Assembly: GCA_010015805.1 (NCBI GenBank)
Contig: ML978129.1
Location: 62,001 to 126,000 of the forward strand
DNA: 64,000 nucleotides
Direction: 5' to 3'
DNA from: Rhizodiscina lignyota
Lineage: Eukaryota > Ascomycota > Dothideomycetes > Aulographales > Rhizodiscinaceae
Shown piece after piece: positions 34,596 to 46,021 of the stretch; the first letter of the stretch is position 1; the number at the start of each line of letters is the position of its first letter. Below the pieces are notes generated by a model. It did not search any database. It was given only the letters and a program-made list of their open reading frames with translations, and was not told where the DNA came from. A program made the position numbers and the translations under genes.

Positions 34596-35989
34596 TCAGC
34601 CTTTTGGCTTCCCTAGTGCGGATTGCATCTGGAGCAGTTCCTCATTTGTGCCAAAGTGTTTCATACCAATTCTCAGCAGGTCCACCGCTTCTTCGGTGCG
34701 TCTATCGGATTCGAGGTTCCTGATAAACTTGAGGAAGTGGGCTTGATCCAAAGTTTTCATGTACCGGCGGACTGAGGCAGAAATTACTTTCTTCAGGCTT
34801 TCATCGAGTTGGTCCTCTCGCTCTAACGGTAGCATCCAACTGGTCGCATCTTCGACAATCTCGTTCTTCTTCGCAGGCATTTCATCCAATACTCTGTTGA
34901 TCGAATTGATACTTTGTCCGAGTGCCGCCGGGAGTTCTGGTGAAGTGATTGCCAGTCCCACGATTGGCATCTTGAATTCGCATAACAAAGTCGCCAAAGA
35001 ATCTGGAGATATCGCATGCATAGAGTCGAGAATATGCTGGAGGATATTCTTGAGCGATGGCACTTGTGCAAATTTGGCGAAAGTGTCGAAAAACTGCTGA
35101 GCGAGCCGAGCATTGTTGCCAAATTGCTTCATCGCCGCGTCAAACACAGCAATTGGAATCGCTCCAGTGAGTACCGGTGCGGATTCCAGATGCTGCAGAG
35201 CAGCTTCGTTCGTGGCCTCATTCTCGGCGAGGCGTGGATTGATATCTTCTGCCGTGAGTGCAGGAAGTGCAATGGTATCAGCATCCATATCATTCTGCCG
35301 TCCTTGATTCTCTTCAGCAGATGCGTCTGAACCATCCAAGCCCAGTATTCTTCGTCTTGCCGCAATTTTGGCAACGTAGATCATCTCCAACTTGCCGTAC
35401 TCGACCCAGAGCATCTTGTTGCTCTCACAGAACCTGAGTCCCCTCTGCATGTATCCCCTCGCAGCTTTAATATCTCCATCGTGTTCCAGTGCATAATTGG
35501 CCGCAAAGACCCACAAATCAGGCTTTGTTGGATGCAATCTTAGACATCTTGTCAACAGCTCCTCTACCTTCTTGTTTGCCTTGCATTGTCGCGCGTACTC
35601 AATATACTGCATCCAAAGGCTCAGATCACCGTAAAACTTCTTTGTCGCGCGTTCGAGTACATTATAGATTCGTCGCTGGCCAGAATGGAGCGGTGATTTC
35701 ACACCGAGTCGCTTGATACGTTTGCGACGGAGGAGGTCGAGGTTCATCTCGTACGTGGCATAGCGAGCGTAAAGTGAGGGCGAAGCATCCCGAGAATTCA
35801 ATAGGTGTTCAAATTGCGAGCGCTGCTTGGTAATTGCGGTTATTTCTTCCTAGAAATAATTATTAGCTTTCCGAAATACACTTTGATAGGTTAACGAACT
35901 TTGTTGAATATGTTCTTCCTCTCATACTCTTGCAATTCCGGAATGGATTGCTCCAAATAAAAGCGTGCCTTATCGCTGGTGGCAGCCAT
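34596..35989 (-). CDS. UTP6: U3 snoRNP-associated protein Utp6
   Basis: Two exons, 35989-35900 and 35849-34596, joined in phase 0 over a 50-nt intron with donor gttcgt, giving 447 aa. The N terminus MAATSDKARFYLEQSIPELQ continues to NIFNK-EEITAITKQRSQFEH, the typical Utp6 opening. HAT (half-TPR) repeats follow, with LWMQYIEYARQ, LWVFAANYALEHDGD and LWVEYGKLEM. Utp6 is part of the UTP-B subcomplex of the small-subunit processome that cleaves pre-18S rRNA in the nucleolus. Its 3' end is only 64 bases from that of the GGQ protein gene, tail to tail. Confidence 0.92.
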
Positions 35990-36259
35990 ATCTGAAACAG
36001 AAGCTTGTTGTCGAAATGATAAGTTGCGGTGGAAATTTATTTTGGACCTCTCGTTAGCTCGAAATCTTGGCGCTCAAGCCACCGATGCTCCGTAGGGCTG
36101 AGCCGCGGTGATTGGCGCATCTTTTCAGGAGATCCCGAGAAAGATATCTACCACCTGTCCACTGCTCCATAACCCTGCCCTTTCACTTCTTGACGCTCCT
36201 TTCACTTCTTTTCTTTTGAGGTGCATGGAGAAGCAGTTTTGAGTCACCCATCGGCCAAT
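35990..36259. promoter_or_regulatory. Shared divergent promoter, UTP6 / CWH43
   Basis: 270 bases between the two start codons. No single site stands out. A pyrimidine-rich stretch (about 36160-36220) with repeated ctttcacttctt lies on the CWH43 side. Confidence 0.45.
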
Positions 36260-39200
36260 ATGGCAACAAGATTGAAGGACGGGGACATCGTGGCATCGGT
36301 GAGCAACGCGAGGACCCGGACGCGTCGGGATACTGACTCGACTACAGTTCTCTGGACGATGGATATCGTGGGCTCACACAATTGCCGCGTACAGTAGGTG
36401 TTAAACGAATATGGATACCAAGTTATTTCCGCTAACGGAAGTGCAGTCGCGTTCCTGGGAGCTCTTATAGTTGGAATGTATGAATGCGTTGAGCCTCGAT
36501 GCAATAGCATGGTACCTAATAAAATGAAGATCGTTGCACTACACAAAGATTGTCCAGAATGAGCACTGGGTACATGTTCCCGTCCCTCTCTGCATTTGCA
36601 ATTTGCTAACGTCTCCGGTGCGTAGGGATATCCACAAGAATGGTTTCCTTCAGTCTCTGCGACAATCGGCGACCGCTATCCTGAGAGATCTGTCTTCCAG
36701 CTCTTTATCGCCGTCACATCAGGTTCGCTGTACAGCAGATGCATCATGTCTTGAACTTTTGTTCTGACAGTCCATAGGACCTCGATTTGCCCTCGTCCTT
36801 CTCTGGTACATTCTCACTGCACGACCCAACGCTTCCTTACCAAAGTTCGTACTCGGCGTGGGACTGTTCAGGACATTGACATGCGGTGGATGGACATATG
36901 TTACCTCGACAGATGATCACGATTGGCATGATATCTTCATGATCAGCTATTTGGTCGCGACTCTGCCATGGACGTTGGGCTGTATTGCTCTGAGTCCACC
37001 GAATCATGTGGCAATCAAGTGGAGAAAGAGATTTGCGACTGCTTTTTTCGCTACATTGGTGCCCTTGATTTACTTCTTCATTCAGCACAAGGTGCATAAA
37101 GTGGCCGGAGGTAAGCACTATCTCACGTCTCACGGAAAGCAGCATCAGCTAATGGCTCAAATAGCTTATACTATTTACGCTTTCTTCGAATGGTCGCTTG
37201 TCTTACTAGACGTTGCATTTGACGCTGTCACTGCACTAGATTTCGAAAACTTTGAGATCGTAGTCAAGGATTTGACGGGTGTTGCAAGAGGGTACGTGCC
37301 ATGGCTTCCCAAGTAAATAGACGAAACGAATTCAATAGAACTATACCCCACCATATCCCGAGTAATATATTCTAAAGATTCTGTAGAAACAATAAGATGG
37401 TCGCCGATGCAGTGCTTGAAAAGCAGTAAGCTTGTGGAATATCCTCAGCGAGCCTGCCCTGTGCTGAATTGAGTTATAGGAAAGACAAGCAAGTCGGCAA
37501 GGTCTTCTCTCCCAGCTTCTCCATTGTTTCGATGGTTGATGCTATTGCTGATGCATACAATGGCGTACGTACATTCTCCGGCTATGTCGGACCTGTTTGC
37601 TAACGAGGGCTCAGTTTGTTTTCTGGTCAATTCTGACATCACTCGGAGTCTCAGTCTGGTGTAAGGCAAGTTCGTCGTCAAGGCGCTCCTCTTACTCACA
37701 AGTCTAACAGATTTTCCTCTTTGGCATATGGGCATCTCTGGGTATGAGGCTGCCGTTATGAGCACCGTCTCCCCATTTCTTCTTGGCATCCGTCCCGTCC
37801 GCTCTTTCGTCATCCGCAACCTGCGATTATTCCACCTCCTGTCACTTTCAGGCCTGCTAGCGTATCTCGTCAAGTCCCCTGAATACCGTCTATTCACAGT
37901 TGTCTTTGCGGTATGGATCAGCTGTATGACATGGGTTGCGACCTGGTACGCAGAGCGTTCGCAGCCTCACCGACTGGAAGCGCGCCTTTCGGCATGGTGT
38001 TTGGGTTTGATTGCGTCTAGCATTGCCAAATTTGCATGCTATACTAACAATCCGATCTGGCCCATCATGCACGACGCCAACGGAGGCTTGAACAAGCTCG
38101 GTTTGGGACTGGCTGTTTTAGCAGTGCTGAGATCCACGGGTGGCACTGCCGCACCTCAAGGCAGTCCTGCTGCTAGTGGCACGAAAGGAGGCTCTTCTCT
38201 CCTGGCCGGACTTGGACTTGCTGGTGTCTTCTTCGCTATGCACTCGCTGCTGTCTGACTCAAGCACGATGATCCTCTGGGTATGGGAGGGCTATCCTATC
38301 CGCGGCCCAATTGCAGTCCCTCACGGCGCTCTTACTATATTCGCAATGGGTTTTGGTCTACTTATAGGCCTCTTTTCACCAGACCTGGTCCTTAGCTGGT
38401 CATTCTTCGGCGTTGCATCTATCGGAGCTGCCCTCCTCACAGGTCGCGCCAACTGGACAGGGTACTATGGCGCTCTTGCTCTGGCGGCATGTGTCATGGC
38501 ATATGCACCAGTCCTGATCTCTGCAGCTATCAAGCATCCGCCTGGCCGCACGTTCTTCCTGGGCTTCTTCATGTACAACTTCATGGTTCTCTTTCACGTT
38601 TGGGTCGTCGCCTACGCCTTCGTCCCTGGCGGCCCTGCAGTCCGTGAGCACACAGACTGGGTCATGACGACCACCATGCTCATGATTGGATGCGGTGTTT
38701 TCTCTGCCAAAGTTACATCCACAACCTCAAGCATTCCCTCCAGGGAGCCGAGCAGTGCAGAGAAGGAGAAGTTCAAGCCTGCAGCTGGCGGAATGCCTGG
38801 CGCAAGCAGGCTTCGCTCGTATTATGTTTATGTCCTGTTTGGACTCGAGCTGCTTGCCGCCAGCACCGCATACATTCGTCTGAATAACTATTACCCTTAC
38901 GTCCCGTACCATCCAGACGACAAGCTCATCACTGCTGGTATCTGGACCATCCACTTCTCACTCGACAACGATATGTGGAGCTCTGAGCGACGTATGCGTG
39001 ACGTGATAAAAGAGCTTGAGGTAGATGTGATGGGCCTGCTCGAGTCAGACCTTCAACGCATCATTATGGGTAACAGGGACACGACGCAATTCCTTGCCGA
39101 GGATCTTGGAATGTATGTGGATTACGGCCCAGGCCCTAACAAGCACACATGGGGATGCGCTCTTCTGAGCAAGTTCCCGATCGTGAACAGCACGCACCAT

Positions 39201-39795
39201 CTCTTGCCAAGTCCAGTCGGCGAACTGGCGCCCGCCATTCATGCAACAATAGATGCGTACGACGAATTGATTGATGTTTTCGTGTTCCACTCTGGACAGG
39301 AGGAAGATCCCGAGGACAGGAGGCTACAAAGCGAATATCTAGCCAGCCTAATGGGCACAGTAACAAACCGACCTGCAATTCTCCTCTCCTACCTCGTCAC
39401 CAAACCCCAACAAGGCAACTACAACACCTACGTCTCGGAAGTATCCGGCATGAGGGATATTGACCCAAGCGACTGGGACCGCTGGTGCGAGTACATTCTG
39501 TACAAAGGACTCAAGCGTACAGGCTATGCACGAGTTTCGAGAAGCACGATTACGGACACAGAGATCCAGGTCGGCAAGTTTGTTGTTGGCAAGGGCGAAG
39601 ATACCCCTGAGGATGAGGTCAGGATTTTAGATGAGGATGATATGCCCGAGGGATGGAGGTTCCCGAGATTGTTCAGAGGACAGGGAGTAAGGGGACATCG
39701 GTACCATGTTTTTGACGAGCCAAGGTAAGTTTCACGTTTTCGTGTAGTGTGGGATAAATACCTTACTGACGACTAAATGCAGATACTGGAATTAG
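36260..39795 (+). CDS. CWH43: GPI-anchor ceramide remodelling protein Cwh43
   Basis: Twelve exons: 36260-36298, 36348-36393, 36447-36477, 36530-36569, 36626-36722, 36778-37110, 37165-37291, 37387-37425, 37480-37564, 37615-37660, 37711-39724 and 39783-39795. Every junction is in phase, giving 969 aa. The N-terminal third is a Frag1/PGAP2-like membrane domain ([32 protein letters not shown]). The middle has about ten further membrane segments, starting [13 protein letters not shown]. The C terminus is an endonuclease/phosphatase-like lumenal domain ([24 protein letters not shown]). The protein ends EPRYWN in a 13-nt last exon. Yeast Cwh43 puts ceramide on GPI anchors in the ER. Confidence 0.93.
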
Positions 39796-40859
39796 TCGAA
39801 ACAGGCTTCCGCCATTCGATTGTGTCGCCGTCTGGAAATGGCCTTTCCTGCAATGACGGAGGATGTGGGAGGCGCCGCAAGAGGGTATCTGGGAGCAACA
39901 TTTGGCGTTCTTGTAAACTAAATAATTCATGCATCAGCGTTCCCTATAATGGATAAGTTTGTCCTTCATGGGTCATGTCCATAAATTTCCAGAGCTCCTC
40001 CGCCACGGGTTTGAACAGCTCGAATCGCTTCATGCCCGTTTGATTAGCAGGAAGTGACGAATGACGTAAACTCGCGCTTGTTCGGAGCGAGAAGCGTCTC
40101 AATAGTACGTCGTGGAAGGATTTAAGGCTTGACAACAACCTGGAACTTTAATTGGGTTCATCGTGCTACATGTAACATCGTGACCATCACTAAAAGGGTG
40201 TCTGAGTTTGCGAGACTACTCCCATCAGTTGCGGAGTCAAATTGTCTGTGTAGAAGCAGTCCAGAAACTTTTTATCGTTTTTAAAAGATAATGGGTACAT
40301 CTAAATAGCAAAGAGCGTAATTTAAATTGTCATGAAATTAAGGTGTTTTAACATTAATTAAATGAGACATGTATATATGATGTGCATAGAGTAGAGAAGT
40401 GAGTAGTAGAAGTGAAGGAAAGAAGCGGTGGCAAAACACATCGAAGAGAATGGTGCGAAAATGTAATAACGTCTTTTGAGCTCAAATCCAGTTGTTAAAA
40501 AGTAAATAAATTATATAAGAGGGCTTACAAAAAAAGAATAAACAAAAAGAAAAATAAATGGCAAAAAGAAGATTTGAATCTTCAGTGAAGGGGGTTTCCA
40601 AAGATTGGTATAGTGCGGTTTGCTGGGTGGCCCACGGTCTCATCTGGTAAAAGGCAAGATAAGAGTTCCAATAGGCCATCCCACCGCAACAAGAGCTACG
40701 CTGAAACAAAAATTAACTATATACCCAACAAATTTAGTGATATTTTTCATCCACGACCACAAAAACCCTCGAAGTCTGATTCCTCATCCAATATTGAGCA
40801 ACATTCGAGCGTTTCACTGCTGCAGAAAGTTTTTAATTCTGCGAAGTACAAAAGTTTCA
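39796..40859. other. Intergenic with AT-rich segment
   Basis: About 1 kb with no supported gene. The part 40260-40570 is clearly richer in A+T than its surroundings, with runs such as ttttaaaagataa and aaaaaaagaataaa. Possible tRNA-like hairpins near 40570 do not fold into a tRNA. The last 200 bases would be the promoter of the ACT-domain gene. Confidence 0.5.
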
Positions 40860-41355
40860 ATGCTCAACCTCCGCGATCCCCGACTCCACATCGCAGCCCT
40901 CGAAGCGCGGTTGCATCTTTACCAGCTTCCACCAGATATCGTGCTCCCTGAAGAGCTCCAACTTCCACGCCAAAAGGACGCATTCTATTCTATTACGTAC
41001 ACGAGCAATGAGATTTCCATAATCACGCAGACGCTCGCCGTCTCTGACTCCGTGAAGGAGCTGCAAAAGCAAGGAACTCTAAAGTACGAGGGACCATGGT
41101 CATGTTTGAAGATCAATGGACCGATGGATCTTACTCTCACGGGTATTATCGCTTATGCTGAATTTACGGATTCAGGAGTCTGATGATGTATTAGGAGTAA
41201 TGGCTGCAATGACTACACCGCTGGCAAGAGGTAGTATCGCTGTCTTCGCGATCTCAACATGGAATACAGACTTCATTCTCCTTCACGATGTGGATAGGAG
41301 CAGAGCGATCGATGCCCTGAGAGCGACAGGCTGGACTGTAGACGATTTGGGGTAA
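40860..41355 (+). CDS. ACT-domain protein (CASTOR-like ACT_7)
   Basis: Two exons, 40860-41142 and 41195-41355, with a phase-1 intron of 52 nt, giving 147 aa. The N-terminal half ends WSCLKINGPMDLTLTG, and the spliced second half reads VMAAMTTPLARGSIAVFAISTWNTDFILL, the pattern of amino-acid-sensing ACT domains (as in animal CASTOR and bacterial ACT_7 proteins). Small ligands, often amino acids, bind at the interface of such domains. The ligand here is unknown. An upstream in-frame extension exists but has no conserved look. Confidence 0.85.
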
Positions 41356-41752
41356 TCTAAATCCTGATTGACCTTGCTGTTGCATCACTAACTGCCCGCC
41401 AGCGTAAAGTACGGGCTCCCCATTATATGATCTTCTTGGATTTAGACCGCTCAACGGTTGAACGCCCATAAAGCACGTAATCGGACATGGCACCAATGTA
41501 CATTTGGCAATGGTCATTCAACTAGTGTAAATGAGAAAGTTGAATGCGGTATGCAGCTCACCTCACCAATGAGTAACGAGCAATAGAACCTCAGTAAATA
41601 AAGGCGTATCACGCTCCAAGGATTCAGAGGGAATCTATATGAGCACAAAGGTCTGGTTCGGGACATCATTAATTTAGGATTATCCTTCCTACGGACAATG
41701 AGGCAGTTTCATTCTTTGCCTAAGAGACGAAATACGTCGTTGATCGCATAAT
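41356..41752. other. Intergenic between convergent ACT-domain and F-box genes
   Basis: About 400 bases holding both 3' regions. No coding seen. Confidence 0.55.
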
Positions 41753-43820
41753 TCAATCATCAGGATACTCGTCCCTAATATTACTGACGAACTTGCCCGT
41801 CAGCGAATCCCACCGCTTAAAGTATCGCCCCGCAAGCATCATGAGCGCTTTGCTCGGACGACTCGTCATGATATCAATGTTCTCCTCCGCTACATATCGA
41901 CTGCTCTTATCCGCCGCCCTGTAATGGAATCAGATATTCCGCAAACCATGTAATTCAAAGTCGACAGAATACTCACAAGACGTTGTAGAAGCTTTGGTCG
42001 CTTCCACCGCTCAGCCTCCTCACGCCCATCTGCGCGATCCATCCCTCGTCCTTTTCGCATTTAGTATCCCATCCCACTATCACGCCCTCATAGCCATATC
42101 TCCGGTGCTTGAAGACACTTCCAACTCGGAACCTGACCTTCTCGGTCCCTCCTTCTCGTGGTCCAGCCGCCCAGCCCTCTCGCTCAGCGCTGAACCACCC
42201 GCCCCAACTCCCACCAATCTCCGCCTGCTGCTGCCTCTCAGGGCTACCAGGCAATGGCGCTGGTCGAGCCTGCACCGGACTCTTCACACTATCCTCCGTC
42301 CTAATCGCTCTCGTAATCTCAAGAAGCTGGTAATGATCCCCACTGACTTGTCTGACCCCCCGTCCATGTCCCGCAAAGATAAAGGCACCTCCATTCTCCA
42401 TGTTATGCGCGCCTTGCAGGAACATCGGCAGCACAACATCCTCCAAAAGCACGACATCCCACGGATACTGTGGTTGGATCTTCTCGAGCAGCCACGGCAT
42501 GATCCGGGCTCGTCTCGCCTGCTGTTGTTGCACCCGCAGCGGGTCGCCCCCATCAACGGGTGGAGAAGTCTGCACGATCAACATCGCCCACAGCGCGGCG
42601 TAATACGCCTCGTCGACTTGTGGGATACCGTTGGCCCAAGCGGCACCCTCGTCGTCATCGACGCGAATGATGAGCTCTCGCTCACGCATCGTCTGCGCTG
42701 AAGTCATGATGTTGCGGGTCGTGCGGATCACGAGGTCGCGCGTGCTGGCCACCGTAGTGAACTCCGCATACGAAGAGGGGGAGATGCCGATTGCAGCGAG
42801 GTGGTGCTGAACGTCGGAGACTGAAACTTCGTTGGCGTGGCGGAAAGGATCGATGAACATGTATTCCGTTGGTGCATCTGGTTCGGTAGGTTTGTGGTCG
42901 AGGGTTTTGCCTGAAGGTGCGAATACGACACCGTAGATGTGCAATGGGACGTTGGAAGCGCGGGCGTCGACACCAATGCGCCGAGCAAGACAGATGTATA
43001 TGCTCGTTAGGATAATAGGGAGCGTCTGGTGCCTCGAATCGCGCAGCGCGAAGCCAATGAAGTTGTTTTGCATGGCGTGGTAATCTCTTGCCTCATTCTG
43101 CACGCCTTCAAACCCGCTGTCGCGTAGGAATTGCACCAACGCAAGCGCCTTTTGTCGTGTCGAAAATTCTTCAAATTCCGGCGTTTTTTCACGGAATTGT
43201 GCCACCATATCGTCAAGTGTAGCTGAGATATCCCACAGATCGCCATTCCTCGACCCCACCGTAAACATATCAAACGCACCGAGCGCATGCTCCAGCGGCA
43301 CATCTTCACCCCTGGACAGCTTCTGCCACACTTCAAGAGCCATTCGCCTCTGTATCAGACCCAGCGCCGCTTCACTCCACCAGCTCCTCGCCAGATGATC
43401 CTCCACCTCTTCACCAACGCTCGCTTGTCGCAGCAGCTCGTCCTTCGCATCATACCCACTTTCACAAATATTGGCCATCTTGACAATGCGTTTTTGCTGG
43501 ACCGCGACGATACCATCTATCTCCCCCGCGATCTCACGGTCTCTGCACCACCGCTGTTTAAATAGGCCATGCCAATCGACCTCTGCCACTGGCCCTGCTA
43601 ATTTCTGCTCAATCGCGTGGTCCGCCGCCCAGTATTTGTAATGCACCCGGCAATTGTAGCGCCATAATAATGGCTCCTCGACAAGAGCCTTAAGACGCTT
43701 AGAAGTCGATTGGAGAGAAGCGAGGGATTGTGGCGGTAGATAGTAAAAGATGGAGTGGAGGATTTCGCTGGGGAGCGCGTTCATGGTTGGAGGCGGCATT
43801 GGTTCGTCAGACTGTATCAT
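41753..43820 (-). CDS. F-box / transglutaminase-like / YccV-domain protein (FBXO21-like)
   Basis: Two exons, 43820-41977 and 41918-41753, with a phase-2 intron of 58 nt (gtgagt...acag), giving 669 aa. Domain order: F-box at about 12-55 (ALPSEILHSIFYYLPPQSL), a SirB1-like transglutaminase-fold domain (about 190-400, with TLPIILTSIYICLARRIG and YMFIDPFRH), and a C-terminal HspQ/YccV-like domain (VGSVFKHRRYGYEGVIVGWD) completed by the second exon (AADKSSRYVAEENI). This is the same layout as animal FBXO21, an SCF ubiquitin-ligase substrate receptor. The transglutaminase-like part is probably non-catalytic. Its target in fungi is unknown. Confidence 0.9.
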
Positions 43821-44412
43821 AATGAAAGCTTTGGAGTATAATTGACGCGGATTTGACAGTTTGTAGGAATGAGGCAGGAGGGTGAAAGGAAGTTGAAATC
43901 TGGGGGTCTGACACCTGCATTCTCGCCATCGGCAGAATGATTGACATGACGTCGGTTATCTCCGGCTTTGAGCATCGACTAACTCCAACTTCATCACGGG
44001 TGGCACAGTAGTAAAATACTCTCTCTGGTACACCTGGGGTAAGATACTTTGGTATAATTACCCCAAATACGAAGAGCAATTTCCATTGCTTGACCTGCTC
44101 TACAACAACGGGTTCACGTTGGGCGGGAGCGTCCGCATACCAGAGCCGCACGAGGGCAAATTCGCCATTAGTTCAACGAGACTTCGGGGCATTCGCCACC
44201 ACGAATAATTCCTAGCTTTGGTTTATTCATGACTTCTCTTTCCACATCTGTTTGGAGTCGACTAATCATATACATGAACGGAGAGATGCGATTAATGCTC
44301 TATGTATGACCCATCCAGTCCCCCAGGGTATCTGCAATTTAGCAAGAGATAAAACTCGAAATATGTTCAAAAACACTCTCATTACAAACTCCGCCAGTAT
44401 GTATGCTAACAC
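43821..44412. other. Intergenic, F-box start to ammonium transporter end
   Basis: About 590 bases without a supported gene. A 114-aa minus-strand ORF (43807-44151) has no domain. Confidence 0.55.
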
Positions 44413-46021
44413 TCAATGGCTCTCCCCTGAGTGCTCACCACCGTTGTCTGTTGTTATCTCTGGCGGCGTAGCTGTTTCTTTCGTCTTCTGTGGGCTCATG
44501 GCCATCTCCTCATCGGGCCCGGGCTGTGGTACGCCGGGCACTGATCCCTCAATGACATCGGCGAAGGTGTACGCTACTTCGCCATGTAGCGCATCATCGC
44601 CCATGATGAGCTCCTCGTCGCTCAGACGCAGCGGGACGCGGCAGACGTACTTGATAAAGCCCATAATCAAGCTCGTCCACACAACATTCCAGCCGATGAT
44701 GAATAACGCGCCTGCGAGCTGCCAGCCGATCTGCACACCATTGCCCTCGATAGCACCTCCTGGTGTTGTGAGCGCGAACGCTGCGCAACCCTCTGCGGTT
44801 GCGAAGATGCCAACGAGGAAGCCGCCCGTGACACCGGCGACAAGATGGGTGTGGAAGACGCCGAGAGTGTCATCGACGGCGTGGAAGATCTGGAACTTCT
44901 TGGCCAAAATGTTCATGGTCAGCCACGGAAGCGAGCCGGAGCAGACGCCGATGATGATGGCTCCCCAACCTGCTACGACACCGGCCGCTGGTGTGATAGC
45001 CACGAGACCAGTGATCATGCCCTGGACGGATCCGATAACCGACGGCTTCTTGAAGAAAATAATATCAAGAATTGTCCATACCAACAAACTGACAGCGGTT
45101 GCCAGATTCGTGTTCAGGACGGCAGCGCCTGCATCCGGAGATGCGGTGTACGGATCACCACCATTGAAGCCGTTCCAGCCCAGCCAGAGCAGACCAGCAC
45201 CGACCATGACAAGCAGGATATTGTGCGGGGTGAAGTTCTCGCGATCGTGCTTCAGGCGGGGGCCCTAGATCATTGTTAGTAAAGTTCTGAGCCTCATTTC
45301 TTCAAGTTTGACTCACAATCCACCATGCACCAACAAAACCAGCAGTTCCCGAAGAGACATGAATGACATATCCGCCGGAATAATCAATAACTCCCCTTTG
45401 GAAAGCCCAACCGCCGCCCCAAATGGAAAATGCTCCAATTGTATAGCTGAAAGTAATCCAGAGCGGTACATAAATCATCCATGCCTAAAATTGAGTTAGA
45501 ATTGGTCCTATCGTGTACGAATAGGCTATTAGTCTCACCTTGAAGCTCATGCGCCCTAAGAAAGCACCTGCAGTGATGACCACGGTAATTGCCGCGAAGA
45601 CGAACTGGAAATAGACCATAGTAGCTTTCGGAAAAGCCGCTTCGATATTGGCAACCGGTAGAATGGCCTAGGCGCGTGTCAGCATCCGCATGTACTATCA
45701 CGTGTCAATTGGTGCGCTCAGGAATCGACCTACCTGTTCGAGCTCTGTATGTATTGATAAGACTGGCTTTGGAATTCCGACAAGACCGGGAATCATGGTG
45801 CCTCCAAAACCCATCTCGTAGCCGTAGATGACCCATACCACCAACACCATTGCGAAGGCGTATAGTGCCATGAATGCTGAATTGACGGCCCATTTTGTCT
45901 TCACGATACCAGCGTAAAGAACAACCAGACCTGGAACGCTCTGCATACCGACGAGCGTCGCAGCGGTAAGCTGCCAGGCGTTGTCGCCATTGTTGAGCCA
46001 ATCGGGCGCGGTCGCGCTCAT
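44413..46021 (-). CDS. Ammonium transporter, Mep/Amt family
   Basis: Four exons, 46021-45734, 45667-45539, 45484-45317 and 45264-44413, all in phase, giving 478 aa. The protein has the eleven-helix Amt pattern, starting [20 protein letters not shown]. Both pore histidines seem present: YVIHVSSG in helix 5 and FHTHLVAG in helix 8. [11 protein letters not shown] and the [12 protein letters not shown] signature are also present. The C-terminal tail ends in an acidic/Ser/Thr segment. The family imports ammonium at the plasma membrane; the twin-His version occurs in the high-affinity sensor Mep2, so a Mep2-like role is possible. Confidence 0.94.

Noticed and set aside
37165-37728. Two separate genes in place of one CWH43
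   Set aside because: The PGAP2-like and C-terminal halves join without phase error through exons 37387-37425, 37480-37564 and 37615-37660, and fungal Cwh43 proteins have both parts.
40555-40620. Possible tRNA (TTCAAAT loop with gaagat/atcttc stem)
   Set aside because: The stem closes over the loop in a way that does not fit a T arm, and no other arms are found.
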